Source: Haliclystus octoradiatus | Lineage: Eukaryota > Cnidaria > Staurozoa > Stauromedusae > Haliclystidae | Length of the DNA: 64,000 bases | Direction: 5' to 3' | NCBI GenBank assembly: GCA_916610825.1 | Contig: OU744452.1 | Location: forward strand, 7,782,021-7,846,020 | In this document: positions 1 to 10,730 of the stretch, one piece after another | Position numbering within the stretch: position 1 is the stretch's first letter | Layout of the letters: each line of letters starts with the position of its first letter | Position numbers and translations under genes: made by a program | Notes under the pieces: model-generated | What the model saw: only the letters and a program-made list of their open reading frames with translations | Databases searched by the model: none | What the model was told of the DNA's origin: nothing

Positions 1-19
1 CGAAAAGTTTGAATTAATA

Positions 20-3000
20 TTGCAGCGTGAACAAGCGGAGACAAGATTGTCAACAAGGAGTAACAATACCACGCCTGCGAGCCATCATGAAATAGCCTCG
101 CAAGAAGAAGATGACGTAATGGTTACCGATGCAAACAACGACGCCGACGATAACGACCAAGTAGACAATGAAGACAATACCTGTCAATCAGAGGGGCAAG
201 TATCAACAGCAAAAGAATCACCGGTATCAAGCAACTACAACATGGAGATGATATCAACAAAAGAAATACCTGTATCAAGCAACTACAACATGGAGATGAT
301 ATCAACAAAAGAAATACCTGCATCAAGCAACTACAACATGGAGATGATATCAACAAAAGAAATACCTGTGTCAAGCAACTACAACATGGAGATGATAAAA
401 GAAATATCAAAGTCAGTTGCAGAAGCTGTCGCTATAGCAACCATTACAGCTGTCAACTCAAAAGGAGAAAAGAAACATAAAGGAAATTCTGTAAGACTGG
501 CAGGGTTTACCCCGAATAATTGGAATGGGGAGTATATTGCATTTCCCACATTTCAGAAGAGATTTACTTCTGCAATGAAACAAGCAGGCGTGAATGATGA
601 TGACGTAAAGATTCAGTGGCTGGAAAAGACAATCCCTGAGTCTTATCACACAATTATAGAAGGAAGATCATCTATAGAAGAAGCATGGAAGGCCATAAAA
701 TTAGTAGTAACAGATTACAAAATAGCGGATGAAATGACATGGAACTTTCGAAAATTAAAACCGCTAATAGACAAAGATGCTGAGACAATTCAAACATTTG
801 TCACTACAATGAGAACGCATATTATGTACCTAGTAGATTTTGGCAAGCAAGAACGACTCAAGGATGAAGAATTCATCAGAGATCTTAAAAGGAAAGCTGG
901 GAGAGAACTAGAAGAACAGATCGATGATCAACTATCAACTGAGAATAGATTGGCAAAAAAGATGGGCCTCCAAGAGGAAAAATTATCAGCCGAATATATC
1001 CTGGAGTTCCTGGAAAGAAGAATCCAAACATCTCACACCAAGAAATCAGAGAAGAGGCAACTCCAACAAAGGAATACAAGAAACAACGACCACCAAAGAA
1101 AATCAGATACAACTCAAAAGACAGCAAAGATGAATGCGTCAAATGTATCCAAAAATGATGAATGCAAATTGGACTGTGAAGGACCAAGTCACACTTTAGA
1201 AGAGTGCCCTGTATTTCAAGCTGAAGATGTACCAACTAGGTCTGATTATTGCAAGTCTAAAGGGTTTTGTTTTAGATGTTTGAAGGCAGACCACATGATG
1301 AGAAATTGCAAAGCTACAAACACATGTGAAAGTTGTGGAAGAAATCACCATACGTTGTTACATCGACCTTCAACATCCAACACCAAAAGAAATGAAGACA
1401 ACAATCGAAGAACAACATCATCCATCAAGGGCATAGCCACAGCAAAAGGAGAAGAATCTGTTCGGTTGCCAGTGGTCAAAATATGGGTAAAAACAGGATT
1501 CAAGAATGCTGACGGTACACCAATACTCAAACATGCACTATGTCTCATTGATGGGGGAGCTGACACAACATTGGTAAGAAGATCATTTGCTGACGCACTT
1601 GGGATCGAGGGAGAAGACACCACAATCAACTATGAAGTCGTCGGAGGTAATTGTCACACTGAAAGAACAAAGACTTTTCAATTAACAATTGGTAGTCTTC
1701 AACCTATACAGCAAGCAGGTACAATAAATGCATATGGAATACAGAAACCATGTGGAGCAGCATCGCCACTAAAGAAAGAATTCTTCAAAGAACACAGTCA
1801 TCTGTCACATTTGGAAAATGTAATTGATCAAAAAGGAGGAAATATCGACATTCTCATTGGGCGGGATCAACAGAAACTACATAAAGAGCTACACAAGATT
1901 GAACCAAAGGAAGATGATGTCAATGGCCCAATTGGAATTGAATACCCACTGGGATGGACAATTGTTGGAGTTACAGAAAAATTAAGTAAAAGAATGACAA
2001 ACACAAAGAATGTATCATCTGTCCAAATATGTGCAACCAATGACGACGAAGAAGCAGCCAAAGTGAAGAAGATGATCACATGTGATTTGGTTGGTGTCAA
2101 CGCAACAAAGAAATGCGTCTGCAGCAATAAAGAGATAGATGAAGCACGTTTTATTGATAAAGCCAAGAACACAAAGCTGAATGATGAAGGTCATGTGGAA
2201 GTTCAGTTACCATGGAAACCTGGTTATCCAGATCTGTTAGAAAATAACTATCATGAAGTATTTTGCAATTTAAGAAGAAAAACCAACAAATTGATAGAGA
2301 CTGGTGAATATGAACAATATGCAGCTGTTATTGAAGATGTAATCAACTCTGGATTTGTCAAAGAGGTCAAACACAATGAAGGGGAGGCGGCATTCTATAT
2401 TGAGCATCTCATCGTTGAAAAGGAAAGTTCTTCAACCCCCAAAAGAATGGTATGGAACTCAGCAAGGAAATATCATGGCCATTCACTGTCCACTGCTCTA
2501 GAAAAAGGACCTGACCTACTCAACTCACTGTTCAAAATACTTATCAATTTTCGCGAAGATGAGATCGCCTTCACTGGAGACATAAAGAAAATGTTCAACA
2601 TGATTGCAATTGGACCAGAAGACCGAAAGTACCATCGATTCCTGTGGATTGAAAAGAACAACATACAACCAAGAGTGTTTGAATGGCAACGTCTGGTATT
2701 TGGAGATCCACCAAGTCCTGATCTTTCACAAGCATCACTTCACTTCTTAGCAACAACATTTGAAGAAAAGTGGCCAATTGGTACAGAGATTCTGAGAAGA
2801 AATATTTACATGGATGACATAGCAGATTCAAGAGCAAACAATTCAGAAGTAGAAGAAGCAATTATCCAAACAACACAGATGCTTGAAATGGGAAATTTCA
2901 AAATCAAGAAATGGCATTCAAACAACAGCGAGATGGAGCAAAAAGTGAATGGCAGCCAAAAAGAAGCAACAGACGACTTGAATACCATGATACTTGGTCA

Positions 3001-5458
3001 TCATTGGAATAAAGACATTGATGTTATTTCACTGAAATGCAAAAGCTTACCAAAAGATTGGCAGCTACAAGAAAACTTCACCAAAAGAAATCTACTTGGC
3101 CTAATCGCAAAGATCTGGGACCCCCTTGGTATGTTAGCACCGGCAGTTGTCAACCTGCGTATACCATTCCAAGGTCTTTGGCGAGCTGGCTACAATTGGG
3201 ACACTGTCATCAGCAATGAAGAAAAGGAATATTGGAAGGACAACATTGAAAAAGTTGGAAACAAGTTGAATACAACAATCAACAGATGTATGAAGCCAAG
3301 AAATGCAATTGGTCAACCAGAACTCCATGCTTTTGCTGATGGTGGAGAAAAGGGCTTTGGCACTTGCTTGTTTCTGAGATGGAATTTGGGTGAAGGAAAG
3401 TTCAAAATAAACTTTGTAGCAGCAAAGGCATTGGTCACACCTGTCAAAGGCTGGACAATACCAAGAACTGAGCTGGTGGCATCATTGATAATGGTCCGTC
3501 TCACTCAGAATGTAATTTCAGCACTTCGGATGAAACCTTTGTCAATTCACTATTGGATAGACTCAAAAGTAGTTCTACATTGGATCAGGTCAACAACACA
3601 GCAAATGAAGGCATTTGTGGAAGCAAGAATTGCAGAGATTCAAGAATTGGCAAATATAGATGAATTTCACTATGTTCCCTCTAAACAAAATCCTGCTGAT
3701 CCACTCACCAAGATGAACGACGCTGACCTTGAAAGATGGCACGAAGGACCAAAATTCCTACAAAAAGAAACACTTCCAAAATTTGAAACTGAGGAAATTT
3801 CTGAAGAGATTGAAGCCACAAGGGATCCAAAAGAAATTAAGCCACCAAGGAAATTGAAAAAGAAGACAAGGAAACCAATGAAAAGTGCCAATTCATTGTT
3901 CCTAATAACAGATACAAAGTTAATGGATAAAGAGACTGCTGAGGAGATTTTAAAGTTGGCAAATGAAGCAAAAGATTGGACTACAGCAGTTGAAAGCATC
4001 AAAGAACAACATGGCTGTGATGGAGCAGAGAAGATCTACCAAGCCCTTCAAGCAAATGAAAATTGGAAGCATGACAATTTGAAGAAGCTGTGTCCATTCT
4101 TTGATGGTAAAGATAACCTATGTCGATTGGGTGGACGTCTGGATCATGCTAAAGAATTCAATCCAGGATTGGTTGCTCCTGTAATCCTTCCAAAAATGAA
4201 CAAAAACGATGTAACTGGTATATCAAGCATACATCGAAGAATTATTAAAATGATTATTGAACATTTTCATCACAAAACAGGACATAGTGGCATTAGACGT
4301 GTAAGAGCTGCAATCGAACAAGAAGGATTGTGGATCGTAGGAGTTAACAAGTTGTTGAAGCAAACCAGCAAAGATTGCCTATTTTGCAGGACAAGAAAAA
4401 GACCACTATTGGAACAACAGATGGGTCAAATACCTAGCTTTCGTCTGGACTCAAAGTACCCAGCCTTTTGGACAACAGCTTTGGATTTCTTTGGTCCTTT
4501 AAAGACTATTCTACGCCGTGGAGTCGTAAAAGATGCACATGTGGTAGTATTTGTGTGTACAGTAAGCCGTGCTATACACTTGGAATATTGTTACAGTCAA
4601 GACGGAGGCGAAGGATTATCATCAGAGAAGTTTCTAATGGCCCTGCGAAGATTCATAAGCATAAGAGGGATACATCCAATCCAATTTTACAGTGACAATG
4701 GACCAAATTTAGTAGGAGCATCATCAAAAGTAAAAAAGATCATTGAAGATTGGGATCTACAAATGTTGGAAAATGGTGTTGCTGGACAGGGTTTTACTTG
4801 GTTATGGAACTGTCCAACAGCATCACATCAAAACGGTGTTGTGGAAATTTTTGTCAAAGTAGTCCGAAAAGCATTAGATGCGATGACAGATTGCTACAAC
4901 AAATCACTGAAACCTGATGAGTGGATCACAGCATTATCAGAGATAACATACCTTATCAACTCTAGACCGTTATGGCCAGGTTCATCAGCAGATCCAACAG
5001 ATATGAATGAGATGATTACACCAAATTCGTTACTTTATGGCCACAACATGATTCTACCACAGCCAGTTGATGAAGCAAAGATACATCCTTGTGATCGCAT
5101 GGCAGCCATTCAAAAGAGAGTTCAAATATTTTGGAACTATTGGAGATCAAACATGCCAAATATGATGTTGTGCAGAAGCAAATGGTTTTCGAAATCAAGA
5201 AATTTAGAAGTTGGTGACCTCGTTATTGTGAAAAAGACTAGTTTGAATGGGGCAGCCCCAAGAGCAATATGGCCAGTCGCCATAGTAACAGCTACATACC
5301 CTGGAAGAGATGGCCTAGTCAGAAAAGTTCAAATTAAAAGCAAGACAGGTAAATATGATAGACCAGTATCAAAACTGGTACTCATTGCAACAAAAGACGA
5401 AATTGCAGCAAGATCTATTGAAGAAACTAAAGAACTCATCACTGCAATTGAGAATTAA
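20..5458 (+). CDS. BEL/Pao gag-pol polyprotein
   Basis: One open frame of 1812 residues. Approximate order: a 16-residue repeat block at 63-126; a gag-like DUF1759 region at about 160-400; two zinc knuckles at about 412-455; an aspartic protease with a D-G-G-A-D active-site segment near 512; reverse transcriptase with YMDD near 930; RNase H at about 1095-1230; an H2C2 zinc-binding integrase N-terminus and integrase core at about 1420-1680 (ALDFFGPL and YSDNGPN segments); a C-terminal DUF5641-like part near 1720-1795. The true start may lie upstream of the window because the first methionine is only 20 bases from the edge. The element presumably encodes its own particle and integration proteins; nothing suggests host use. 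Confidence 0.9.
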   Translation: MQREQAETRLSTRSNNTTPASHHEIASQEEDDVMVTDANNDADDNDQVDNEDNTCQSEGQVSTAKESPVSSNYNMEMISTKEIPVSSNYNMEMISTKEIPASSNYNMEMISTKEIPVSSNYNMEMIKEISKSVAEAVAIATITAVNSKGEKKHKGNSVRLAGFTPNNWNGEYIAFPTFQKRFTSAMKQAGVNDDDVKIQWLEKTIPESYHTIIEGRSSIEEAWKAIKLVVTDYKIADEMTWNFRKLKPLIDKDAETIQTFVTTMRTHIMYLVDFGKQERLKDEEFIRDLKRKAGRELEEQIDDQLSTENRLAKKMGLQEEKLSAEYILEFLERRIQTSHTKKSEKRQLQQRNTRNNDHQRKSDTTQKTAKMNASNVSKNDECKLDCEGPSHTLEECPVFQAEDVPTRSDYCKSKGFCFRCLKADHMMRNCKATNTCESCGRNHHTLLHRPSTSNTKRNEDNNRRTTSSIKGIATAKGEESVRLPVVKIWVKTGFKNADGTPILKHALCLIDGGADTTLVRRSFADALGIEGEDTTINYEVVGGNCHTERTKTFQLTIGSLQPIQQAGTINAYGIQKPCGAASPLKKEFFKEHSHLSHLENVIDQKGGNIDILIGRDQQKLHKELHKIEPKEDDVNGPIGIEYPLGWTIVGVTEKLSKRMTNTKNVSSVQICATNDDEEAAKVKKMITCDLVGVNATKKCVCSNKEIDEARFIDKAKNTKLNDEGHVEVQLPWKPGYPDLLENNYHEVFCNLRRKTNKLIETGEYEQYAAVIEDVINSGFVKEVKHNEGEAAFYIEHLIVEKESSSTPKRMVWNSARKYHGHSLSTALEKGPDLLNSLFKILINFREDEIAFTGDIKKMFNMIAIGPEDRKYHRFLWIEKNNIQPRVFEWQRLVFGDPPSPDLSQASLHFLATTFEEKWPIGTEILRRNIYMDDIADSRANNSEVEEAIIQTTQMLEMGNFKIKKWHSNNSEMEQKVNGSQKEATDDLNTMILGHHWNKDIDVISLKCKSLPKDWQLQENFTKRNLLGLIAKIWDPLGMLAPAVVNLRIPFQGLWRAGYNWDTVISNEEKEYWKDNIEKVGNKLNTTINRCMKPRNAIGQPELHAFADGGEKGFGTCLFLRWNLGEGKFKINFVAAKALVTPVKGWTIPRTELVASLIMVRLTQNVISALRMKPLSIHYWIDSKVVLHWIRSTTQQMKAFVEARIAEIQELANIDEFHYVPSKQNPADPLTKMNDADLERWHEGPKFLQKETLPKFETEEISEEIEATRDPKEIKPPRKLKKKTRKPMKSANSLFLITDTKLMDKETAEEILKLANEAKDWTTAVESIKEQHGCDGAEKIYQALQANENWKHDNLKKLCPFFDGKDNLCRLGGRLDHAKEFNPGLVAPVILPKMNKNDVTGISSIHRRIIKMIIEHFHHKTGHSGIRRVRAAIEQEGLWIVGVNKLLKQTSKDCLFCRTRKRPLLEQQMGQIPSFRLDSKYPAFWTTALDFFGPLKTILRRGVVKDAHVVVFVCTVSRAIHLEYCYSQDGGEGLSSEKFLMALRRFISIRGIHPIQFYSDNGPNLVGASSKVKKIIEDWDLQMLENGVAGQGFTWLWNCPTASHQNGVVEIFVKVVRKALDAMTDCYNKSLKPDEWITALSEITYLINSRPLWPGSSADPTDMNEMITPNSLLYGHNMILPQPVDEAKIHPCDRMAAIQKRVQIFWNYWRSNMPNMMLCRSKWFSKSRNLEVGDLVIVKKTSLNGAAPRAIWPVAIVTATYPGRDGLVRKVQIKSKTGKYDRPVSKLVLIATKDEIAARSIEETKELITAIEN
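205..396 (+). repeat. 48-bp coding minisatellite in the BEL gag region
   Basis: Four head-to-tail copies of a 48-base unit, kept in frame, encode a 16-residue repeat ending SSNYNMEMI. The copies differ by only a few bases, so the expansion is recent relative to the element. Confidence 0.85.
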
Positions 5459-5516
5459 TCAAATATATCGTTCAATGACTTTGTTTAAGATTTAAAGTAA
5501 CCTCACTAGGGGGGAG

Positions 5517-6070
5517 TGTTTTGATTAACATAAGTAATAGTTTTATAATATAATAAATAACATAAGTTAGGTGAATAATGTATAAGCTGATTAATGCCTT
5601 ACATCATTCTATTTTAAGATAATAGATCGGAAACATTAAATATAGAGAATTACGTTATACTAAAAATAAACTACGCACATGTAAGCGTAAATCAAAAGTA
5701 AACAAACTTCGTAAACATAAAATTGTGCTTATTGAGACAATTTAATAGTTAGTTTTGTGCATATTATATCAATTCTATATATGTTTTGATGAGCTTGTCA
5801 GATATAAAATTGCTGAATCATTATTCTAAATGTAAATAAATAGGCATAGACCACAAATGTAAATCAGTAGAAGGTTCAACGTTTGAAACGATAGTTATTA
5901 AACAGCGATCAAAGAGATTTGTACAAAGGTACACTTTATTGTTTACAAATATATTATTAGTTTTTGTTACGAAGAGATTGTAGTTTAATGCGTACAGTCT
6001 TCGACGTTTTCCTTTTATTCAAGAGAAGACCAGGGAGAATAATCAAAGGATTTTTATACTTGGCAAAACA
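5517..6070 (+). repeat. 3' LTR of the BEL/Pao element
   Basis: The LTR starts right after a G-rich polypurine tract with TGTTTTG and ends with its inverted complement CAAAACA. It is about 554 bp. The next five bases, AGTAA, are a candidate target duplication, but the left flank is outside the window. Confidence 0.7.
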
Positions 6071-8073
6071 AGTAATAAATAAAGAGCTATAATAAATCGC
6101 TATACTAATTTGATATTGATATCATGTTACATCTTGTTGTCAATATTTCTACGCGCTATTTATAATACATTACAGATGTCGAATGAAAGAAAAGACGATT
6201 ATGAATAAATTAATTATTTTGATAGAAAAACGAAAACAACTCATTTTGCCAGATTCGTGATATGCATATTTATTCAGAATTTATTGAAACGGACGCGATG
6301 GTTTATAGAGTGGAAATGTTTAGTGTAGCTTCAAAGATATAAAATACCACAGCCGATGGTAATATTTAAATGCTCATGTTATGATGTCTGATGAAAAGGA
6401 TAATTTACTATGTAGAAAATGAATCTACTTTACCTTGCATTTGATCGCGATATGAAATGATCATTTTTGTCAGAATTATTTCGAATAAAAGACGTCAATC
6501 TTTATTTTATTCTTATCGGGCTTACATTCTCCTTCGATAAAATATGGTTGTTAACTTATTATTGATTGGTGTATTAACTCAGAGAACCCGCTATTATGTA
6601 TTTAAATGTTGTTCGGAGATTATGCCGCTCGTATAGTTTTTATTTGGATCTCATTTGGAAAATGGTAAGTTGTATTTTAATAAATATTGTTTGCTATGAT
6701 CGATTATTTCATGCAACCTTTTCGCTTTTTATTTTTGTAACACAAGGTTTGTTACACTCATCCAAACTGTATTAACTATTTAAAAGTGTTTTTAAATTAT
6801 GTTTTTGTGCTTTTAAATTCAAAGCAAAATTTTTGAACGCTGAAAATATTATAATTATTATTGTTTATCACAAATCATACGCTCAATTCAATTTAACTTT
6901 GTTAAATTTGATATACCTGAAATTAACTTTATTAAATGTTGATCAACGATAATAACAAGACACCGCTGTTTTTATTCTCAAAACTGTAGTAACATACTGT
7001 GTCTTATTCGTATAGCAAGTCAACAAAATGAAATTTTAATTTTAATCGATGCCTATAACTCCTTCGTTAATTATGGAAGCAAAATCTGAAAATAAAAGCC
7101 TGCCTGCTCAAAACCAAATGATTCATGTTTTTATATTAAATAATAAATTAAAGAAATACTTTTGTGCAATGCCTTGATTGATTCTAAACTCTGTAATTTT
7201 AGACTGTAGACAGATAATCTATTCGAACTTTGAATATTTTTCGAATTAGTCGAACGCCAACGTCATTTTGAAAATTCTTGCAAGTTAATTTGTTTTTATG
7301 CCCCGCGATAGATTGTTCATTTCAAAACAGATTGTTTGCTCAGTGTTCTCACAAATTATATATCAAAATAGCCTTTTTAAAAGTGAAATGTTTTATATCT
7401 CGATTTTGATAAAAGTAATGAACGGCATTTTGTTTCATTAATAAATTAAATTAAGACCTAAAGTCTCTTTAATTTTCATAGCGTTTGTGCCGCGCTATAT
7501 GTATTGATGATATCAACACTACATGAAATAGGTCTACGTTTCTTTGATTTCAAAAAAATATTTTGTTTGACCTAGTTATACTGGTAATTCAATGTAATTC
7601 AGTATTTCGTATTGTTTTAATTATAATAAAACTGATTCATTTTCAAGTTTCACTTGTTCAAACAATTTACACGCAGCTTTTAAATTCAAAGCAAAATATT
7701 TTTGTTCTGGGGATTTCAATTTGAATTCGATTTGGCTGCCCGCTAGATTATCGACCTATGAAATTTTTCAAAATCTCTGAATTTTTTAATGCAAGGATAT
7801 CAAATAAATTATCAGATGAAGTATATTATTTTAAAACAACGTCATAGACCCATACTTTTCATACAACAAATTTGTTACTGTACACGGTTATCTCGACACA
7901 AATGTTTGCATAATTTCCCGACAACGGATTATCCGTATTATATCGCCAGTAAGACGTACATAAGTCGCGGACAGACACAGAAATATCGAAATATCGAAAT
8001 ATCGAAATATAGAAATATAGAAATATAGAAATATTGTGATATATAAACAGACAGTATTATTAGAATAAGTAGA
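6071..8073 (-). mobile_element. Inverted partial copy of the 3-kb Helitron-like repeat
   Basis: The reverse complement matches the first two kilobases of the tandem units at 30345-39564, including the 8-bp TATTTCKA minisatellite (here about 7982-8037) and the terminus TCTACTTATTCTAATAA at 8073. No coding capacity is seen. The right end abuts the LINE reading frame; the left end is cut by the BEL LTR, so the rest of this copy probably lies left of the BEL element, outside the window. Identity to the array is nearly complete over about 6540-8040 and clearly lower (about 4-5% differences by eye) over 6080-6535. Confidence 0.8.
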
Positions 8074-9491
8074 ATAGAATCAAGGCCATAGCTATGCTTT
8101 GGCTTCAGGCGGTTAATGATTTTGAGAATATTGTTTTGTGAGACATGGTTGAAAGTAAAAGTGTTCGTATTGTTGGAAGAAAGGTATTTTTTGAAATTGT
8201 CAGACTTTTGAAATGACTTTGCTAGGTTTGAACCAACATTTGAGAAGAATAAATTGAACTCTTCGGCAATTGTGTTTTTGTTTTTAGTGGGTTTACCATT
8301 GATGTTAAAATATAGTGGAAAACGATTTTTGTGTTTTGTTCGTCCAAGCAGGGTGTTTGTTGCTTTCCATAATGCTTTCGCATCATGTGAATATAATTTA
8401 TAAATATGGTCCCAGTATAATGTTTTGGCTTTTCTAATCAGTTTTATGTATAATTTGGAAAATTTCTCATATTTTATCTTTGTAATTGGGTTTCGGGATG
8501 TGATCCATTTATTATACAGTTTTTGTTTGCTTTTTCTTGAAATCATTAGTCCCTTAGACATCCATGGGTGCTGTCGATGATGGTTTTTATTTTTTTTTGT
8601 TGTGATGGTGGGACATGCTGTATCAAGGCAATGCTTGACATTACTATCAATTTGATCAAAAGCAGCTTTTGGGTCAGATGAAAGGAACCAGTCACTATTC
8701 GAGAGCAAATCTTTAAGAAACGCAAGATTGCTTTCACAAAAATTTCGATACGAAACAGTAGCTTGAATTTCAGGTTTACTAAAATGTTTGATACTAACCA
8801 AAGGTGCAATGTGATCTGAGATCTCTGTTGTGATTAGGCCAGTTGTAATTGGTTTGGAAGAGTTTGTAAATATGTTATCGATCAGTGAACATGACTTTTG
8901 GGTTATTCTTGTGGGATTAAGTGTTGTCGGGATAAGACCAAAGCTGAGCATTAAGTTGAGAAAGTCATCAGATTTTTTTGATGTACTCAACAAGTCGATG
9001 TTAAAATCTCCACATAGAAATGTTGTTTTTTTCCTCATTTTATTCAAAATTTTCTTTAGAACTTGAAAGGAGTGATTGCTATTTGCTTTGGGAGGAAAAT
9101 ATACTGTAGCAATGTAAAATTTTGGAGATTCAATGACGGCAATTTCAATATCAGAGTTTAAGCACATAAGTTCATCACATTGCTTGTATTCTAGAGATCG
9201 CTTTACAACAAATCCAACTCCGCCACATTTCTGGTGCTTGCGTTCTTTTAATATAACATCAAATTCTGGCAAAGATAATGAGCCATTCTGCCATATTTCC
9301 TGCAGGGCAAGAAAATCTAGATTGCTATCTTTGATAAATTGTGAAACAGTTTCGCCATTTTTTAGGAGACTACGTACGTTTTGAGAAATGATACTAATGC
9401 TATCTTGAGGTACAGCGTCTTGTGTTATATATCCCATTCTGTTAAACAATGAATCATCATTGTAAGTACTTATATCACGTTTGTTTGACAT
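8074..9491 (-). pseudogene. LINE ORF2, endonuclease part
   Basis: About 470 LINE-derived residues from the first methionine. An apurinic-type endonuclease domain covers residues 30-245, with QNVRSLL, the QEIW glutamate, GDFNIDLL, the SLIDNIFTN segment and a C-terminal ISDHIAPLVS (Asp-His). A linker with basic stretches follows, then the first residues of a reverse transcriptase. The frame runs on into the Helitron-like repeat, adding about 45 unrelated residues. The polymerase is absent, so this is a broken LINE gene. Confidence 0.8.
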
Positions 9492-9793
9492 GAGAAATTA
9501 ACAAAATATTTCCACAGGGACATAAAAAATTACTTAATAAGCAGCATGTATTGATTAGATTGTCAAGTATGATGTTTGAAAAAATAATAATAATAATGAT
9601 AATGATAATGATTGAGATAATTAAAAGACTGAACTGTTTGTGATGGTCTGTGAGTGTGAGCGTCAGTGTAACAATGATAATCATATGTATTGGTGTTGCA
9701 TTGGCAAATTTGGAAATCAAGTTAGAAGAATGTGAAAGGACATTTGAAGCGAAGAAAAAGAAAAACATTATTATGATTAGAAAAGAAAGAGTG

Positions 9794-10682
9794 CTACTCA
9801 TCATTATTTTCCAGCTTTTTTAGATCTCCTTCGTTTTGTACTTCGCGTATGTCTCCATCTAATAATTTTACAAATACATTGAGCTCATGTGTCCATGAAG
9901 TTGTAGCTTTTCCATTTTTCACAAATTGTCTACAATGGTAAAACAGGCTGTTTGTTTCAGGAGAGAGATCTTCAGAAATAAAAATTCCTGAGTCCTTTAA
10001 CTTTTTTCTGTTGGCATACACAAGTTTCCTTATCCAGAAGTTATGGAAACGAACAATAATGAAGGGCTTTGGAGTTGTGCTTTTTTGCTGGTGTCAGCAG
10101 CAGCCACGTTTGCAGCCACGTTGGCCTCGGTTTCATGAGATTCTAAAGATGGCGGATCCGGAACTTTTTTGTTTTTTCACGTGGTTGAACAAGCCTTGCA
10201 GTAAAATCTACTTCTTTCGTTATAATGCCAAGATTATCTTTCAGTAAAGAATTTACTTTCTCTTGAACATTATCATGAGTTGCCTCCTTCATACCAGAAA
10301 TCTTGAGTTGACAGAGTCGATCACTTTTTTTTTGTCTTTGAAGGGATCTTTTGAGTGTGTCAATCTCAACTGATTGTTCAGTCACGATATGTTGGATTTG
10401 CCGGATTTGGTCTTCGTGGTATTCAAGAGCAGTGGTAAGTTTCTTGTTCTCCTGTTTTAAGTCACTTACTGCTGCTTGCACAGCTGCTTGTACGGCAACT
10501 TGCACAGCTTCCAGAAACCAAGGTGCACTCATCATTTCTTTCATGTCTGATTTTGTCATTGGTTTTGGTTCATCATCTTGGTCATTTTTCGTTGTTGTTG
10601 TTGATCTAGTGGATTTCTTTGATGCTGACGTTTCTGAGCCAGTAGTGCTCACACTTGCACCCTTACTTGTTTTATTTGGCAT
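9794..10682 (-). pseudogene. LINE ORF1, coiled coil plus RRM-like domain, frameshifted
   Basis: The first 179 residues are Ser/Thr/Lys-rich, then form a heptad-like coiled coil (about 70-125) and the start of an RRM-like fold (RLCQLKISGMKE). The second half continues in another frame from about 10090 to 9794 with PKPFIIVRFHNFW and the ISEDLSPETN segment typical of LINE ORF1 C-termini. Total length is 889 bases, not a multiple of three, consistent with one net frameshift near 10090-10145. ORF2 starts about 300 bases further on. Confidence 0.7.
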
Positions 10683-10730
10683 AGTGATTAAGTTAAATGA
10701 ACAATTTCATAATTAAATTAATGGCGAAAA

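Larger units (their letters stand above)
1..6070 (+). mobile_element. BEL/Pao LTR retrotransposon, 3' portion with 3' LTR
   Basis: Fossil-type entry. The domain order gag, zinc knuckles, aspartic protease, reverse transcriptase, RNase H, integrase is that of BEL/Pao. A purine-rich tract (about 5505-5516) precedes a 3' LTR that starts TGTTTTG and ends CAAAACA. The visible coding part looks whole. The 5' LTR and leader lie off the left edge, so LTR divergence and hence age cannot be judged here; the long uninterrupted frame suggests a young copy. The right flank (AGTAA, then sequence alignable to the Helitron-like repeat) suggests it inserted into a copy of that repeat. Confidence 0.9.
8074..10730 (-). 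mobile_element. LINE (CR1/I-like non-LTR retrotransposon), 3' part missing
   Basis: Two cistrons on the minus strand, ORF1 (RNA-binding type) then ORF2 (endonuclease). ORF2 stops resembling a LINE at the start of the reverse-transcriptase domain (residues KHSYGLDSI), exactly where the Helitron-like repeat begins. The copy is therefore truncated or interrupted at 8073 and cannot be autonomous. Clade assignment (CR1, I/Nimb) is not resolved. Confidence 0.8.

Noticed and set aside
123-410. Minus-strand frame with Ser/Cys-rich repeats
   Set aside because: Shadow of the coding minisatellite in the BEL gag region.
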